Assembly (NCBI GenBank): GCA_029238785.1
Contig: JAQWFN010000004.1
Location: 1 to 64,000, forward strand
DNA: 64,000 nucleotides
Direction of reading: 5' to 3'
Origin: Flavobacteriales bacterium
GTDB lineage: Bacteria > Bacteroidota > Bacteroidia > Flavobacteriales_D > Sanyastnellaceae
Notes under the pieces: model-generated
Seen by the model: the letters and a program-made list of their open reading frames with translations, nothing else
What the model was told of the DNA's origin: nothing
Databases searched by the model: none
Translations under genes and position numbers: made by a program
Part shown: positions 18,601 through 29,392 of the stretch, piece after piece
How positions within the stretch are numbered: position 1 is the first letter of the stretch
How the letters are laid out: each line of letters starts with the position of its first letter

Positions 18601-19218
18601 GTCGAGGTTTTGCAACAAATCGTGCAAAGCATCGGCTCCCATTTTCGCAGAGAATTTATTTGGGTCTTTATCGTCCAAATATTGGTTCTCTTTTGGAAGG
18701 GTATCGAGGATGTCCAAGTATTCTTCTTCAGTCAAGAAGTCCATCACCTCCAAAGCTTCACCTTCTTTATTTACTGCTCCACCTGGCTGAATAACCACGT
18801 AACGCTCGTAATAGATGATTTGATCTAGTTTCTTAGTTGGCAAACCAAGTAAGTAACCGATTTTGTTTGGCAATGATTTAAAGTACCAGATGTGCGCAAC
18901 AGGCACAACCAATTGGATGTGACCCATACGCTCACGACGTACTTTCTTTTCTGTTACTTCAACACCACAACGGTCGCAAACGATTCCTTTGTATCGGATA
19001 CGCTTGTACTTACCGCAATGACATTCGTAATCTTTCACCGGTCCGAAGATTCTCTCGCAGAACAAACCGTCGCGTTCGGGCTTGTATGTTCTGTAGTTAA
19101 TCGTCTCTGGTTTCAAGACCTCTCCGTGTGAGCTTTCCAGAATTGATTCTGGAGAAGCCAAGGAGATCGTGATTTTATTAAAATCACTTCTATATTTCTG
19201 ATTGCGTTTCTGAGCCAT
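15685..19218 (-). CDS. rpoC: RNA polymerase beta' subunit, N-terminal 1177 residues, ends at premature TAG
   Basis: Starts at ATG 19218 ([16 protein letters not shown]), 37 nt after the rpoB stop; a 3-codon longer start exists at 19227. The clamp zinc site has Cys at residues 66, 68, 81 and 84 (ECHCGKY..CDRCG). The catalytic Mg-binding motif NADFDGDQM is near 474-482. The bridge-helix and trigger-loop region includes [14 protein letters not shown], preceded by a second cysteine cluster ([16 protein letters not shown]). The segment ends at TAG directly after GNREIVV, so it lacks the last 18 percent of beta'. As written it should not yield a working polymerase without the downstream part. Confidence 0.95.
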   Translation of the reverse strand: MAQKRNQKYRSDFNKITISLASPESILESSHGEVLKPETINYRTYKPERDGLFCERIFGPVKDYECHCGKYKRIRYKGIVCDRCGVEVTEKKVRRERMGHIQLVVPVAHIWYFKSLPNKIGYLLGLPTKKLDQIIYYERYVVIQPGGAVNKEGEALEVMDFLTEEEYLDILDTLPKENQYLDDKDPNKFSAKMGADALHDLLQNLDLAGLSYSLRHQANTETSQQRKNEALKRLQVVEALRDANERISNNPEWMIIKVVPVIPPELRPLVPLDGGRFATSDLNDLYRRVIIRNNRLKRLIEIKAPEVILRNEKRMLQEAVDSLFDNSRKSSAVKTESNRPLKSLSDSLKGKQGRFRQNLLGKRVDYSARSVIVVGPDLKLHECGLPKNMAAELYKPFIIRKMIERGIVKTVKSAKKIVDRKEPVVWDILENVLKGHPVLLNRAPTLHRLGIQAFQPKLIEGKAIQLHPLVCTAFNADFDGDQMAVHLPLGSAAILEAQLLMLASHNILNPANGAPITVPSQDMVLGLYYITKGKVGTKEEPVLGEGKTYYSPEEVKIAYNEGRLALHAHLKVRWEDVAGNSSIIETTTGRVLFNELVPKEAGYIDKLLTKKALRDIIGDILKVVGVPRTVQFLDDIKTLGYTMAFKGGLSFNLNDVIIPPEKEKLVGEAVNKVAEVMGNYNMGLITNNERYNQIIDIWTHTNSRLTNILMDRLETDRQGFNSIYMMYHSGARGSKEQIRQLSGMRGLMAKPQKSSATGGQDIIENPILSNFKEGLSILEYFISTHGARKGLADTALKTADAGYLTRRLVDVAQDVIIQEVDCGTLRGIVASALKKSDEVVESLYDRILGRVSVHDVINPETGEVIVESGEEIREDQATEIEALGIEEVEIRSVLTCESKQGVCAKCYGRSLPSGRMVQAGEAVGVIAAQSIGEPGTQLTLRTFHVGGTAANIADENNMVAKQDGILEIEDLRVVDRVLEDGTLQAIVVSRSAEMKVVEPKSGIVLNTNILPYGSLLMVKNGKKIKKGDVICSWDPYNSVIINELEGVVQFEHVEEGITYREELDEQTGFREMVITETKDKKKNPAINIVDGKGEIIRTYSVPVGSHISVKQGDKLGSGAIIAKIPRIAGKSGDITGGLPRVTELFEARNPSNPAVVSEIDGIVSYGKIKRGNREIVV

Positions 19219-19255
19219 ATTTCGCAATATTTTTTTTTATTAACTGTAGAACTAC

Positions 19256-22200
19256 TTAATCAAGAGAGATGCTCAATCCGAGTCCTTTCAACTCATGCAT
19301 CAATACATTAAAGGATTCAGGAATACCTGGAGTAGGCATGTTTTCACCTTTAACGATTGCCTCGTAAGCTTTCGCTCTACCAATAACGTCATCCGACTTA
19401 ACGGTAAGGATTTCTTGAAGGATGTTTGCTGTACCAAATGCTTCGAGTGCCCAAACCTCCATCTCTCCAAAACGCTGACCACCAAACTGGGCCTTACCAC
19501 CAAGTGGTTGTTGCGTAATGAGTGAGTATGGTCCGATTGAACGAGCGTGCATTTTGTCATCAACCATGTGGCTCAACTTCAGCATGTAAATCACACCAAC
19601 AGTTGCTGGTTGATCGAAACGCTCACCTGTTCCACCATCATACAAGTAAGTTACACCATATTCCGGAACATTGGCCTCGGTGGTGTATTGATTAATCTGG
19701 TCGATGCTTGCACCATCAAAAATTGGTGTTGCAAATTTCTTCCCAAGATTTACCCCTGCCCATCCGAGTACAGTTTCATAGATCTGACCGAGGTTCATAC
19801 GTGAAGGTACCCCAAGTGGGTTCAACACGATGTCTACAGTAGTTCCATCTTCCAAATACGGCATGTCTTCGTCGCGAACAATTTTCGCTACGATACCTTT
19901 ATTTCCGTGACGACCCGCCATCTTATCTCCCACTTTCAACTTACGTTTCTGAGCGATATAGACTTTAGCCAACTTGATAATTCCTGCAGGAAGTTCATCA
20001 CCAACAGTGATTTGGAACTTCTTACGCTTATAAATACCAAGAATGTCGTTGTACTTCAAGTTGTAATTATGAACTACACGCTTCACCAATAAGTTCTGAT
20101 CTTCGTCTCTTGTCCAGTTTTCAGAATTAATGATGCTGTAATCCAAAGATTGCAATGCCTTCTGAGTGAATTTAACTCCTTTCTTGATCTGTACTTCTTT
20201 GTAGTAGTTAAATACTCCTTGTGATGTTTTACCACCAACGAGTTTCATCAACTTGTCAATCAAGATTTTCTTCAATTCTCCAGCTTCTTTTTCAAACTCC
20301 TTATCGATAGCTTCGATAAGTGCTTTGTCTGATGCTTTAGACTTACGATCTTTAATTGCTCTTGAGAACAATTTTTTATCGATTACCGTTCCTCTTGAAG
20401 AAGGAGATACTTTTAATGAAGCATCTTTCACATCACCAGCCTTATCACCGAAGATGGCACGAAGGAGTTTTTCTTCTGGACTTGGGTCTGTTTCTCCTTT
20501 CGGAGTAATTTTACCAATCAAGATATCACCTTCAGTAACTTCGGCACCAACGCGGATTAATCCGTTTTCATCCAAGTCTTTGGTTGCTTCTTCACTTACG
20601 TTAGGAATATCAGCCGTCAACTCTTCTTGTCCACGTTTCGTATCTCTCACTTCAAGAACATACTCATTTACGTGAATTGATGTAAAGATATCTTCACGTA
20701 CAACACGCTCAGAAATCACGATTGCATCCTCGAAGTTGTAACCTTTCCATGGCATGAAAGCCACTTTAAGGTTTTGTCCAAGCGCAAGCTCACCTTTTTG
20801 TGTACCGTAACCTTCAACGAGAACATCTCCTTTCGTTACGCGCATTCCTGCTTCCACAATTGGCTTCAGGTTGATGCATGTACCTTGGTTTGTTCTGGCG
20901 AATTTGGTAATGTTATATACTTTAACGTCTGAATCGAAACTAACCAATTCATCGTTTTCATCGCGGTTGTATTTGATGTGGATTTCACGTGCATCAACAT
21001 ACTCGATCACTCCATCAGCTTCAGCCGTAAGCAGTACACGAGAATCTTTAGCAATTCGTCCTTCCAAACCAGTTCCAACAATCGGAGAGTTAGGCACCAT
21101 CAAAGGAACTGCCTGACGCATCATGTTAGATCCCATCAATGCACGGTTCGCATCATCATGCTCCAAGAAAGGAATTGAAGATGCCGCAATCGATGCAATT
21201 TGGTTTGGCGCAACGTCCATGTAAGAAACTTGGTCTGGACCAACAACAGGGAAGTCACCTTCAAGACGAGCTTTTACTGTTTCAGTAAGGAAGTTTCCTT
21301 TATCATCAATTTTCGCATTTGCTTGTGCAATCATGCTTGCATCTTCTTCTTCCGCGCTCATGAATGTAACCGCATCTTCGCCCAATTGAGCTTGACCCTT
21401 GGTTACTTTACGGTATGGCGTTTCGATGAATCCAAGACGGTTCACTTTTGCAAATACACAGAGTGAAGAAATCAAACCAATGTTTGGTCCTTCAGGAGTT
21501 TCAATAGTACATAAACGACCGTAGTGCGTGTAGTGAACGTCACGCACCTCGAAACCAGCACGTTCACGAGAGAGACCACCAGGCCCGAGTGCCGAAACAC
21601 GTCGTTTGTGGGTCACCTCAGAAAGCGGGTTTGTTTGGTCCATGAACTGAGAAAGTTGGTTGGTACCAAAGAAAGAGTTGATAACCGAAGAAAGGGTCTT
21701 CGCGTTGATCAAATCTGTTGGTGTAAATACCTCGTTATCTCTAACGTTCATACGCTCACGGATAGTTCTAGCCATACGTGCTAGACCAACACCAAATTGG
21801 TTATGAAGTTGTTCACCTACTGTACGAACACGACGATTAGAAAGGTGGTCAATATCATCCACATCAGCGTTTGAGTTCACCAAGTCAATTAGATACTTGA
21901 TGATGAGGATCATGTCTTCGCGGGTAAGCGTTCTTTGATCCATAGCCACATCGTGACCAAGTTTTCTATTGATACGGAAACGTCCTACTTCTCCTAGGTC
22001 GTAACGTTGCTCTGAGAAGAACAATTTATCGATAACACCACGAGCAGTTTCCATGTCTGGCGGCTCGGCGTTTCTCAATTGACGGTAGATATGCTCCACC
22101 GCTTCTTTTTCAGAGTTCGACGTATCTTTTTGAAGGGTATTGTAGATGATCGTGTAATCAGCAGCATTGATATCTTCCTTGTGCAGGATGATGGTTTTTG

Positions 22201-23077
22201 CTCCTGAGTCGAGGATCAAATCGAGGTGTTCCTTTTCAATGATGGTCTCACGATCAATCATTACTTCGTTACGCTCGATAGAAACTACTTCTCCAGTATC
22301 TTCATCAACGAAGTCTTCAATCCATGTTTTAAGAACACGGGCAGCAAGACGACGGCCGATTGTCTTTTTAAGTCCGGTTTTAGAAACCTTCACTTCATCA
22401 GCAAGGTCAAAAATTCCGAGGATATCTTTATCGCTTTCGAACCCAATTGCTCTAAGGAGCGTGGTTACAGGCAATTTCTTTTTCCGATCGATGTATGCAT
22501 ACATCACGCTATTGATATCAGTAGCGAATTCGATCCAAGATCCTTTGAAAGGAATGATACGCGCTGAATAGAGTTTTGTACCGTTTGCGTGACGGCTTTG
22601 GCCGAAGAACACACCAGGACTTCTATGAAGTTGGTTAACGATAACTCTTTCCGCACCGTTGATAGCGAATGAACCTCTAGGGGTCATGTACGGGATGGTA
22701 CCGAGGTACACATCTTGTACGATTGTTTCGAAGTCTTCGTGTTCGGGATCGGTACAGTACAGTTTCAGTTTCGCTTTAAGCGGCACGCTGTACGTTAGAC
22801 CTCTTTCCAAACATTCTTCGATCGAGTACCTTGGAGGGTCGATGAAGTAGTCGAGGAATTCAAGAACGAATTGATTACGGGTATCCGTAATCGGGAAGTT
22901 CTCGCTAAATACTTTGTAAAGACCTTCATCTTGACGGTCTTCCGGATTTGTCTCGAGTTGGAAAAACTCTTGAAACGACTTCAACTGCACTTCAAGGAAG
23001 TCAGGGTAGTCGTATTGATTTTTGGTAGAAGCGAAATTGATTCGTTCTGCCTTTTTTACATCTGTTACCGAAGCCAT
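19256..23077 (-). CDS. rpoB: RNA polymerase beta subunit
   Basis: 1273 aa from ATG 23077 ([15 protein letters not shown]); a 6-codon longer start exists at 23095. The catalytic core beta subunit is intact along its whole length. The rifampicin-binding region is present in the wild-type form [32 protein letters not shown], followed by [13 protein letters not shown]. The active-site region [27 protein letters not shown] and the C-terminal clamp segment [32 protein letters not shown] are also clear. It lies between rplL and rpoC, as in most bacteria. Confidence 0.98.
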   Translation of the reverse strand: MASVTDVKKAERINFASTKNQYDYPDFLEVQLKSFQEFFQLETNPEDRQDEGLYKVFSENFPITDTRNQFVLEFLDYFIDPPRYSIEECLERGLTYSVPLKAKLKLYCTDPEHEDFETIVQDVYLGTIPYMTPRGSFAINGAERVIVNQLHRSPGVFFGQSRHANGTKLYSARIIPFKGSWIEFATDINSVMYAYIDRKKKLPVTTLLRAIGFESDKDILGIFDLADEVKVSKTGLKKTIGRRLAARVLKTWIEDFVDEDTGEVVSIERNEVMIDRETIIEKEHLDLILDSGAKTIILHKEDINAADYTIIYNTLQKDTSNSEKEAVEHIYRQLRNAEPPDMETARGVIDKLFFSEQRYDLGEVGRFRINRKLGHDVAMDQRTLTREDMILIIKYLIDLVNSNADVDDIDHLSNRRVRTVGEQLHNQFGVGLARMARTIRERMNVRDNEVFTPTDLINAKTLSSVINSFFGTNQLSQFMDQTNPLSEVTHKRRVSALGPGGLSRERAGFEVRDVHYTHYGRLCTIETPEGPNIGLISSLCVFAKVNRLGFIETPYRKVTKGQAQLGEDAVTFMSAEEEDASMIAQANAKIDDKGNFLTETVKARLEGDFPVVGPDQVSYMDVAPNQIASIAASSIPFLEHDDANRALMGSNMMRQAVPLMVPNSPIVGTGLEGRIAKDSRVLLTAEADGVIEYVDAREIHIKYNRDENDELVSFDSDVKVYNITKFARTNQGTCINLKPIVEAGMRVTKGDVLVEGYGTQKGELALGQNLKVAFMPWKGYNFEDAIVISERVVREDIFTSIHVNEYVLEVRDTKRGQEELTADIPNVSEEATKDLDENGLIRVGAEVTEGDILIGKITPKGETDPSPEEKLLRAIFGDKAGDVKDASLKVSPSSRGTVIDKKLFSRAIKDRKSKASDKALIEAIDKEFEKEAGELKKILIDKLMKLVGGKTSQGVFNYYKEVQIKKGVKFTQKALQSLDYSIINSENWTRDEDQNLLVKRVVHNYNLKYNDILGIYKRKKFQITVGDELPAGIIKLAKVYIAQKRKLKVGDKMAGRHGNKGIVAKIVRDEDMPYLEDGTTVDIVLNPLGVPSRMNLGQIYETVLGWAGVNLGKKFATPIFDGASIDQINQYTTEANVPEYGVTYLYDGGTGERFDQPATVGVIYMLKLSHMVDDKMHARSIGPYSLITQQPLGGKAQFGGQRFGEMEVWALEAFGTANILQEILTVKSDDVIGRAKAYEAIVKGENMPTPGIPESFNVLMHELKGLGLSISLD

Positions 23078-23140
23078 AGGAAAATCACGGGTCAAGTGTA
23101 CAACAAACTAAGAGGTGTGCAGGTAAAAAAAGATACAAAA

Positions 23141-23176
23141 AGGTTTAGGTCTTGACCTGCGGCCCGACCTAAACCT
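23141..23176 (-). terminator. Hairpin between rplL and rpoB, likely attenuator
   Basis: An 11-bp perfect stem (AGGTTTAGGTC / GACCTAAACCT, 14-nt loop) is followed by TTTTTG on the minus strand. It sits in the only sizeable gap inside the ribosomal protein-polymerase operon, the position where other bacteria partly terminate to lower rpoBC relative to rplJL. Confidence 0.75.
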
Positions 23177-23198
23177 TGAAAGTCAGATATGTGAGGGA

Positions 23199-23579
23199 TT
23201 ACTTAACCTCAACTTCTGCTCCTGCTTCTTCAAGTTGTGCTTTCAATGAGTCTGCCTCATCTTTAGGAACACCTTCCTTGATTGGTGCTGGAGCGCTATC
23301 TACGATCTCTTTTGCTTCTTTGAGTCCTAAACCGGTCAATTCTTTAACCAATTTAACAACTGCTAGTTTCGAACCACCAGCTGCTTTAAGGATTACGTCG
23401 AACTCAGTTTGAGCATCACCACCGTCAGCGTCACCGCCTCCAGCACCTGGTGCCGCAACCACTGCTGCAGCAGCAGCTGGTTCAATTCCGTAATCGTTTT
23501 TGAGGATCTCTGCGAGCTCGTTAACGTCTTTTACTGTAAGGTTTACAAGCTCTTCAGCCATAGCTTTCAAATCCGCCAT
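23199..23579 (-). CDS. rplL: 50S ribosomal protein L7/L12
   Basis: 126 aa. The N-terminal dimerisation part ([27 protein letters not shown]) is followed by the Ala/Gly-rich hinge ([21 protein letters not shown]) and the C-terminal factor-binding domain ([34 protein letters not shown]). It forms the stalk that recruits EF-Tu and EF-G. It lies 43 nt after rplJ and is followed by the attenuator-like hairpin. Confidence 0.98.
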   Translation of the reverse strand: MADLKAMAEELVNLTVKDVNELAEILKNDYGIEPAAAAAVVAAPGAGGGDADGGDAQTEFDVILKAAGGSKLAVVKLVKELTGLGLKEAKEIVDSAPAPIKEGVPKDEADSLKAQLEEAGAEVEVK

Positions 23580-23622
23580 TGTATGAAGTTTTAATTTAGA
23601 TTCTAAATAATTAATTTACTTA

Positions 23623-24153
23623 TTATGCTTCACGCTCTTGGAGCGTTTTTACCAATCCTGCGATGGTATTGCCACCAGACTTAAGCGCAGAGATAACATT
23701 CTTGGCAGGAGACTGGAGTAATCCAATAATCTCTCCAAGCAATTCTTCTTTGCTCTTGATGTTGGCTAATGCCTCGAGTTGGTCGTTTCCGATGAAGCAA
23801 GCTTCTTCGATATAAGCTCCTTTGAGTATAGGTCTTTCGCTTTTAGACTTTTTTCTAAAGTCTTTGATCAACTTTGCCGGTACATTCCCCACTGATGATG
23901 TCATCAATGATGTTTGCCCTTTCAAAGTTTCCGTGAGTGGTCCGAAATTCTTCCCTTCCGCACGCTCAATAGCGATGCGCAACAAAGTATTCTTCACTAC
24001 TCTCACAGAGATATCATTTTTAAAGCACTCCCGTCTCAGCAAGCTTGTCGTTTCAGCGTCCAATTCTGATGTATCTGCAAGATAGACTACGTCATAATTT
24101 GCAAGTACTTCAGAGATCTCCGCTATTTGTTGTTCTTTTTCTGCACGTGTCAT
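23623..24153 (-). CDS. rplJ: 50S ribosomal protein L10
   Basis: 176 aa. The N-terminal rRNA-binding part is followed by the C-terminal helix that carries L7/L12 dimers. Typical residues are VVYLADTSELDAETTSLLRRECF, VRVVKNTLLRIAIERAEG and the terminal LLQSPAKNVISALKSGGNTIAGLVKTL. Only 24 nt separate it from rplA, too short for the classical L10 translational-control leader known from other bacteria. Confidence 0.97.
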   Translation of the reverse strand: MTRAEKEQQIAEISEVLANYDVVYLADTSELDAETTSLLRRECFKNDISVRVVKNTLLRIAIERAEGKNFGPLTETLKGQTSLMTSSVGNVPAKLIKDFRKKSKSERPILKGAYIEEACFIGNDQLEALANIKSKEELLGEIIGLLQSPAKNVISALKSGGNTIAGLVKTLQEREA

Positions 24154-24177
24154 ACGTTCTCAGGTTTTAAACAGCGC

Positions 24178-24873
24178 TTACGCAGTCACTGATTTGGGTT
24201 CAACTCTAACTCCAGGCCCCATTGTAGTACTCAACGAGATACTTTTTATGTAGGTCCCTTTTGCAGCAGCAGGTTTCAATTTCAATAAAGTAGAAATCAA
24301 TTCTGAAGCATTCTCTTTCAATTTGATGGCATCAAAAGATGCTTTTCCAACTGAAGCGTGAATAATTCCATACTTGTCTACTTTAAAGTCGATTTTACCA
24401 GCTTTCACATCGCTCACCGCTTTCGCCACATCCATAGTTACAGTACCCGATTTCGGGTTTGGCATCAATCCACGAGGACCCAAAATACGTCCTAGTGCAC
24501 CAACTTTCCCCATAACACTGGGTGTGGTAATAATTACATCAATATCGGTCCATCCGTCCTTGATTTTCGTCAGATACTCATCCAATCCAACATGATCAGC
24601 TCCTGCGGCTTTCGCTTCTTCCTCCTTGTCAGGTGTGCAAAGCACCAAGACGCGAACGTCTTTACCTGTTCCGTGAGGAAGTGACACGATGCCACGAACC
24701 ATCTGGTTAGATTTTCTGGGGTCTACTCCAAGGCGGACTGCGATGTCAACAGACGCATCGAACTTTGTCGTGGTTAATTCACGAACGAGCTCAGCGGCTT
24801 CTGTAAGAGCATATGACTTTGTTTCGTCATATTTCTCCATCACCGTCTTTCTTTTTTTAGTAATTCTTCCCAT
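24178..24873 (-). CDS. rplA: 50S ribosomal protein L1
   Basis: 231 aa. Binds 23S rRNA at the L1 stalk and in many bacteria represses its own operon. Family signatures are [23 protein letters not shown] and the central [20 protein letters not shown], with a final MGPGVRVEP. It lies 20 nt after rplK. Confidence 0.97.
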   Translation of the reverse strand: MGRITKKRKTVMEKYDETKSYALTEAAELVRELTTTKFDASVDIAVRLGVDPRKSNQMVRGIVSLPHGTGKDVRVLVLCTPDKEEEAKAAGADHVGLDEYLTKIKDGWTDIDVIITTPSVMGKVGALGRILGPRGLMPNPKSGTVTMDVAKAVSDVKAGKIDFKVDKYGIIHASVGKASFDAIKLKENASELISTLLKLKPAAAKGTYIKSISLSTTMGPGVRVEPKSVTA

Positions 24874-24893
24874 TGTTCAAATAATTATCTGAC

Positions 24894-25328
24894 TTAAGAA
24901 CGGTCACCGTCGATTAAGACACCCATGCTTCGAGCTGTTCCTGCGATCATATTCATTGCTGAATCGATTGTAAAACAGTTCAAATCCGGCATCTTGTCTT
25001 CTGCGATTGCTTTCACTTGGTCCCAAGTGATTGTAGCAACCTTAGTACGGTTTGATTCAGACGAACCCTTCTTTAACTTAGCTGCTTCCATAATTTGGAT
25101 TGCAGCAGGAGGCGTTTTAATGACAAAGTCAAACGATTTATCACCGTAAACGGTAATAACAACCGGGAGAACTTTACCAGCCTTATCTTGGGTTCTAGCA
25201 TTAAACTGCTTACAGAACTCCATGATATTAACTCCTTTCGCACCGAGTGCCGGTCCGACTGGAGGTGAAGGATTTGCCGCACCACCGCGTACTTGCAGTT
25301 TGATTAGTCCAGCTACTTCTTTTGCCAT
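24894..25328 (-). CDS. rplK: 50S ribosomal protein L11
   Basis: 144 aa. Binds the GTPase-associated centre of 23S rRNA with L10. Typical stretches are [55 protein letters not shown] and [12 protein letters not shown] at the end. It follows nusG after a 93-nt gap that may fold into a hairpin. Confidence 0.98.
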   Translation of the reverse strand: MAKEVAGLIKLQVRGGAANPSPPVGPALGAKGVNIMEFCKQFNARTQDKAGKVLPVVITVYGDKSFDFVIKTPPAAIQIMEAAKLKKGSSESNRTKVATITWDQVKAIAEDKMPDLNCFTIDSAMNMIAGTARSMGVLIDGDRS

Positions 25329-25366
25329 TGGCTATTTATATTAATCAGATGTTTTTGGTACAAGGG

Positions 25367-25394
25367 GAAGCTATTATAACCCACGAGGGGCTTC
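25367..25394 (-). promoter_or_regulatory. Possible leader hairpin upstream of rplK
   Basis: Arms GAAGC/GCTTC with an inner CCC/GGG pairing, in the 93-nt nusG-rplK gap where L1-binding leaders occur in other bacteria. The structure is weak and is listed mainly because this is the longest gap ahead of the r-protein genes. Confidence 0.25.
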
Positions 25395-25421
25395 GTACCT
25401 ATTCATCCAGTAAATCCGTGA

Positions 25422-25973
25422 TTAACTTTCTTTTTCTACTTGAAGATATCCGAGCTCAACAGGTGTTTTTCTACCGAAAATTTTCACCATTACTTTAAGC
25501 TTACGTTTTTCTTCATTAATTTCTTCAATTGTTCCGTTGAAGCCGTTGAATGGTCCATCAATTACCTTAATGGTTTCTCCAACGATGAATGGGATGTTCA
25601 ATTCTTCATCAGTTTCAGCCAATTCATCAACCTTACCAAGAATTCTATTCACCTCACTCATTCTCAAAGGAACTGGATCTCCACCTTTTTCAGCTCCGAG
25701 GAAACCGATCACGTTATTAATCCCCTTAATTACGTGAGGTACTTCACCAATCATAGCCAGTTCCACGAGTACATACCCTGGGAAGAAACTACGTTCTTTG
25801 CTTACCTTTTTACCGTTACGGATTTGGTAAACTTTCTCCATAGGAATTAACACTTGCCCGACGAAATCTTGCAAGCCTAGGGCTGCGATTTCGCTTTCAA
25901 TGTATTCCTTTACTTTCTTTTCTTTACCACTGATGGCACGCACTACGTACCATTTTTTTTCGTATTCCGCCAT
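25422..25973 (-). CDS. nusG: Transcription termination/antitermination factor NusG
   Basis: 183 aa. The NGN domain (KKWYVVRAISGKEKKVKEYIES..FPGYVLVEL) is followed by the C-terminal KOW domain (FIVGETIKVIDGPFNGFNGTIEEINEEKRKLKVMVKIFGRKTPVEL). It binds RNA polymerase and links it to Rho or the ribosome. It is 15 nt after secE. Confidence 0.97.
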   Translation of the reverse strand: MAEYEKKWYVVRAISGKEKKVKEYIESEIAALGLQDFVGQVLIPMEKVYQIRNGKKVSKERSFFPGYVLVELAMIGEVPHVIKGINNVIGFLGAEKGGDPVPLRMSEVNRILGKVDELAETDEELNIPFIVGETIKVIDGPFNGFNGTIEEINEEKRKLKVMVKIFGRKTPVELGYLQVEKES

Positions 25974-25988
25974 GGAGAAGTTCGTCTT

Positions 25989-26219
25989 TTAGTTAAGCGC
26001 TTGATAGATGAATCCGATCACACCTTTCCACCAACCACCGTCGGCATCTGTGTTTTGAACTCCGAATACATAATCCATGAGCCAAACTAATCCTGCGATA
26101 ATCAAAGACGCAATGAACACTAAGATGGCACTTTCACGAATCTCAGCCCAAGTTGGCCAAGTTACCTTGTGCACCAACTCTTGGTAAGATTCTTCTACAT
26201 ATTTAACAATACTTGCCAT
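25989..26219 (-). CDS. secE: Preprotein translocase subunit SecE
   Basis: 76 aa from ATG 26219. The frame is open upstream, but that part runs into the tRNA-Trp gene and gives an unconserved N-terminus. It has one transmembrane helix (ESAILVFIASLIIAGLVWLMDYVF) after the amphipathic segment EELVHKVTWPTWAEIRES-type sequence, the minimal SecE layout. It stabilises SecY in the inner membrane. It lies between tRNA-Trp (15 nt) and nusG (15 nt). Confidence 0.94.
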   Translation of the reverse strand: MASIVKYVEESYQELVHKVTWPTWAEIRESAILVFIASLIIAGLVWLMDYVFGVQNTDADGGWWKGVIGFIYQALN

Positions 26220-26233
26220 AATCTTTTCTTTAG

Positions 26234-26306
26234 CACGGGTGGTAGGACTCGAACCTACAGCCAATGGTTTTGGAGACCACTACTCTACCAATTGAGCTAC
26301 ACCCGT
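26234..26306 (-). tRNA. tRNA-Trp (CCA)
   Basis: 73 nt with acceptor arms ACGGGTG/CACCCGT, D-arm GCTC..GAGT, anticodon loop CTCCAAA (anticodon CCA), and T-arm GTAGG TTCGAGT CCTAC. The discriminator base is G, as expected for tRNA-Trp. The 3' CCA is not encoded. Located between tuf and secE. Confidence 0.96.
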
Positions 26307-26312
26307 AAATAT

Positions 26313-26349
26313 GGGAAGAAGGTCACTTAAAACTAAGCACCTTCTTCCC
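26313..26349 (-). terminator. Perfect hairpin between tuf and tRNA-Trp
   Basis: 11-bp stem GGGAAGAAGGT/ACCTTCTTCCC with a 15-nt loop. The T-tract after it is weak (ATATTTAC) and the tRNA starts 6 nt later, so it may be a partial terminator or an RNA-processing site. Confidence 0.6.
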
Positions 26350-26380
26350 GTCAAATTATTTTAGCGGTAGTAACTAATAA

Positions 26381-27568
26381 TTACTTAGTTACTTCAGTTA
26401 CCTGACCTGCACCTACAGTACGTCCACCTTCACGGATTGCGAAACGAAGACCTTTATCCATAGCTACTGGTACGATCAATTTAACATTGATAGAAACGTT
26501 ATCACCAGGCATTACCATTTCGCGACCAGCTTCCAATTCGATCTCTCCAGTTACGTCAGTCGTACGGAAGTAGAATTGAGGACGGTATTTGTTATGGAAT
26601 GGAGTGTGACGTCCACCTTCTTCTTTTTTCAAGATATACACCTCAGCCTTAAATTCAGTATGAGGAGTGATTGAGTTAGGAGCAGCGATTACCATTCCAC
26701 GCTTAATCTCTTTTTTATCGATACCACGAAGAAGAAGTCCTACGTTATCACCAGCTTCACCACGGTCGAGGATCTTACGGAACATCTCTACCCCTGTGAT
26801 GGTTGATTGCATTTTTTCTTCTTGCATACCCAAGATGTCAACTACGTCACCAGTGTTAATAACACCTGTTTCGATACGTCCTGTTGCAACAGTACCACGA
26901 CCAGTGATCGAGAATACGTCTTCAACTGACATCAAGAATGGTTTTTCGTTGTCACGTGGTGGAATTTCGATCCAGTTATCAACTGCATCCATCAATTCTT
27001 TCACAGTTCCAACCCACTTATCTTCTCCATTCAACGCACCAAGTGCAGAACCTTTGATTACTGGAGAGTTATCTCCGTCGTACTCATAGAAAGAAAGAAG
27101 GTCACGAATTTCCATCTCAACAAGTTCAAGCAACTCTTCGTCATCAACCATATCCACTTTGTTCATGAATACAACGATACGAGGAATACCTACCTGACGT
27201 CCTAGAAGGATGTGCTCACGTGTTTGTGGCATTGGTCCGTCAGTAGAAGCTACAACTAAAATTGCACCATCCATCTGAGCAGCACCTGTTACCATGTTCT
27301 TCACGTAATCCGCGTGACCTGGACAGTCAACGTGTGCGTAGTGACGGTTAGCCGTCTCATATTCTACGTGTGAAGTGTTAATTGTGATACCGCGCTCTTT
27401 CTCTTCAGGAGCGTTGTCGATAGAAGAGAAATCTCTTGTTTGGGCCAACCCGTCGGTTGCAAGCACTGAAGTGATCGCAGCAGTCAAAGTGGTCTTACCG
27501 TGGTCAACGTGACCAATGGTACCAATGTTTAAGTGCGGCTTCGAACGGTCAAAATTTTCTTTAGCCAT
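26381..27568 (-). CDS. tuf: Elongation factor Tu
   Basis: 395 aa, full length. The G1 motif GHVDHGKT is at 19-26, followed by the effector-region [20 protein letters not shown] (G3) and NKVDMVDD (G4). Domains 2 and 3 end in [26 protein letters not shown]. It delivers aminoacyl-tRNA to the ribosome. It is preceded by four tRNA genes in the same order as in the E. coli thrU-tyrU-glyT-thrT-tufB operon. Confidence 0.98.
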   Translation of the reverse strand: MAKENFDRSKPHLNIGTIGHVDHGKTTLTAAITSVLATDGLAQTRDFSSIDNAPEEKERGITINTSHVEYETANRHYAHVDCPGHADYVKNMVTGAAQMDGAILVVASTDGPMPQTREHILLGRQVGIPRIVVFMNKVDMVDDEELLELVEMEIRDLLSFYEYDGDNSPVIKGSALGALNGEDKWVGTVKELMDAVDNWIEIPPRDNEKPFLMSVEDVFSITGRGTVATGRIETGVINTGDVVDILGMQEEKMQSTITGVEMFRKILDRGEAGDNVGLLLRGIDKKEIKRGMVIAAPNSITPHTEFKAEVYILKKEEGGRHTPFHNKYRPQFYFRTTDVTGEIELEAGREMVMPGDNVSINVKLIVPVAMDKGLRFAIREGGRTVGAGQVTEVTK

Positions 27569-27633
27569 AGCCTTGATTTGTTTAAATTACTACTCTTTGT
27601 TAATATAAATTCTTAATAATAATAATAATACTG

Positions 27634-27705
<72 letters not shown>

Positions 27706-27716
27706 AAAAAAAATTA

Positions 27717-27790
<74 letters not shown>

Positions 27791-27815
27791 TAATTTCTTC
27801 TTTTTGACTAATGTG

Positions 27816-27897
27816 TGGGGAGAGCAGGATTCGAACCTGCGAAGGCGTAGCCAACAGATTTACAGTCTGTCCTCGTTGACCGCTTGAGTATCTCCCC
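27816..27897 (-). tRNA. tRNA-Tyr (GUA)
   Basis: 82 nt with a long variable arm (class II). Acceptor arms GGGGAGA/TCTCCCC, anticodon stem with CAGA/TCTG and loop CTGTAAA (anticodon GTA), T-arm GCAGG TTCGAAT CCTGC and discriminator A. CCA is not encoded. Confidence 0.95.
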
Positions 27898-27923
27898 TCA
27901 GGTAATAATAGTTCAAAGAACTG

Positions 27924-27997
27924 AGCCGATGGAGGGATTCGAACCCCCGACCCGCTGATTACAAATCAGCTGCTCTGGCCAACTGAGCTACATCGGC
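27924..27997 (-). tRNA. tRNA-Thr (UGU)
   Basis: 74 nt with acceptor arms GCCGATG/CATCGGC, anticodon stem GCTGA/TCAGC with loop TTTGTAA (anticodon TGT), T-arm GGGGG TTCGAAT CCCTC and discriminator U. CCA is not encoded. First gene of the tRNA-tuf unit. Confidence 0.95.
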
Positions 27998-28036
27998 ATC
28001 TCCCCTTTCTTCTTTAGAGTTCTTTTCAAAAAAAAA

Positions 28037-28062
28037 GCACTCCCCGTTTTCTAAGGGAGTGC
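28037..28062 (-). terminator. Terminator after hpf, ahead of the tRNA-tuf unit
   Basis: 8-bp perfect stem GCACTCCC/GGGAGTGC followed on the minus strand by nine T. It separates the xer-hpf transcript from the tRNA-tuf operon. Confidence 0.88.
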
Positions 28063-28121
28063 AAATGTAATAACTCTTTTTATCTGCGCAAAAAATAAGT
28101 CCGATTTTTTTCGCTTTTTTT

Positions 28122-28421
28122 TCAGTGCGCCCTCATTTTCTCTTTGTGCTTCTTAATCTGTCTGCGTAAAGCCTCGACTGCATCATCTGTTGCCTCCTCG
28201 AAAGACTTGCATTGTCTTCTGGCAAAAAGGTCTTTACCAGGCACCAACAATTTGATTTCCGCCACCTTGTTCTCGTTCTTATCAGAATTATCTAAACGCA
28301 AGAATACTTCACCACTGATAATTTGGTCGTGAAATTGGGTGAGCTTATCTACTTTCTCCTGGATGAAGTTGATCAATTTTTGATCAGCATCGAAATGAAT
28401 GGAATGAACCTGTAATTGCAT
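28122..28421 (-). CDS. hpf: Ribosome hibernation-promoting factor, short form (HPF/YfiA)
   Basis: 99 aa, the short-form length. The single S30AE domain is recognisable in MQLQVHSIHFDADQKLINFIQEKVDKL, NKVAEIKLLVPGKDLFARRQCKSFEEATDDAVEALRRQIKKHK. It binds the 30S decoding centre in stationary phase. It lies 35 nt after the Xer recombinase gene on the same strand and ahead of a strong terminator. Confidence 0.92.
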   Translation of the reverse strand: MQLQVHSIHFDADQKLINFIQEKVDKLTQFHDQIISGEVFLRLDNSDKNENKVAEIKLLVPGKDLFARRQCKSFEEATDDAVEALRRQIKKHKEKMRAH

Positions 28422-28456
28422 ATAAATCCTGTTTTAATATCTCTGAAAGTAACACA

Positions 28457-29347
28457 CTACCCTCTCGGATGATTTTTTTGATGAATTGACTTGAGCTGCT
28501 CGATCGAATTATGAGTGTAAATTTGTGTTGCACTGAGATTCGAATGGCCAAGCAGCTCTTTTACGGTGTTTAAATGCGCACCGTTATTGAGCAAATGCGT
28601 GGCGAACGTATGCCTTAAAATATGCGGACTCTTTTTCTGCACTGTACTTACTTTACCAAGATAGTAATTGACTTTTCCATAAACAAATTTTGGACTCAGT
28701 CTTTTACCATTCTCATCCAATAATAATGGTGCGTCTTTTTCGAGTTCACCAACTTCGGCGATTCTCAGTGTTAAACTCTCTTCAATCAAGGTAACACATG
28801 ATTGAGTAATGGGTAAAATTCGCTCTTTATTGCGCTTACCTAATACTTTAATTTGCCCTCTTGATTCCAGATCATTCACATTTAAACCGATCAACTCAGA
28901 TAATCTTATACCGGTTTCATAAAAAAGGGTTACGAGCAATTTGTCGCGGAGCCCCTCATACCCTTCAGGATACTCAAAATCATCCAAAAGACGTTCCATG
29001 GCCTTTTCATCAACGTAAGTGGGAAGACGCTTGGGAATCTTGGGGCCTTTAACATTCACCATAGGATCTTGCACACAAATCTCCTCTCTTCTCAGGAACT
29101 TAAAAAAGGTCCTCAAGGAGCTCATTTTTCGATGAATTGATCGTGGCTCGTAGTCCATGGTATTCAACAACATGAGCCATGACCTCACCGCAGAAGTAGA
29201 AACATCGGTCACTTCATCAATCTCAAAATCATCGGCCAGAAATTCCATAAACTGCCTCAAATCGCGCTCGTACGCCAGCAAAGTGTGACTAGAGCTTCGT
29301 TTTTCTGCCCTGAGGTAAGTTAAAAACTGATTGAGGTGATTCTCCAC
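28457..29347 (-). CDS. XerC/XerD-type tyrosine recombinase
   Basis: 296 aa from a GTG at 29347. The N-terminal SAM-like DNA-binding domain (LNQFLTYLRAEKRSSSHTLLAYERDLRQF) is followed by the catalytic domain with the full pentad set: R148 (ETGIRLSELIG), H242 and R245 (HILRHTFATHLL), H268 (LLGHSN) and nucleophile Y277. It probably resolves chromosome dimers at dif. I cannot decide between XerC and XerD from the sequence alone. It lies between rpsU and hpf, an arrangement common in Flavobacteriia. Confidence 0.9.
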   Translation of the reverse strand: MENHLNQFLTYLRAEKRSSSHTLLAYERDLRQFMEFLADDFEIDEVTDVSTSAVRSWLMLLNTMDYEPRSIHRKMSSLRTFFKFLRREEICVQDPMVNVKGPKIPKRLPTYVDEKAMERLLDDFEYPEGYEGLRDKLLVTLFYETGIRLSELIGLNVNDLESRGQIKVLGKRNKERILPITQSCVTLIEESLTLRIAEVGELEKDAPLLLDENGKRLSPKFVYGKVNYYLGKVSTVQKKSPHILRHTFATHLLNNGAHLNTVKELLGHSNLSATQIYTHNSIEQLKSIHQKNHPRG

Positions 29348-29392
29348 TGCCTTTTGCCTTTTGTTGAATTGCTGAAACTAAGGTGCATAAAA

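Noticed and set aside
14920-19227. Reading rpoC as a natural rpoC1/rpoC2 split as in cyanobacteria
   Set aside because: The cyanobacterial split lies elsewhere in the protein; here the frame is unbroken except for one TAG and the second part lacks a start and promoter.
20253-22571. Several open frames opposite rpoB and rpoC
   Set aside because: All are antisense to intact polymerase genes and have low-complexity Ser/Thr-rich translations.
24154-24177. Classical L10 translational-control leader upstream of rplJ
   Set aside because: Only 24 nt separate rplA and rplJ, too short to fold the known structure.
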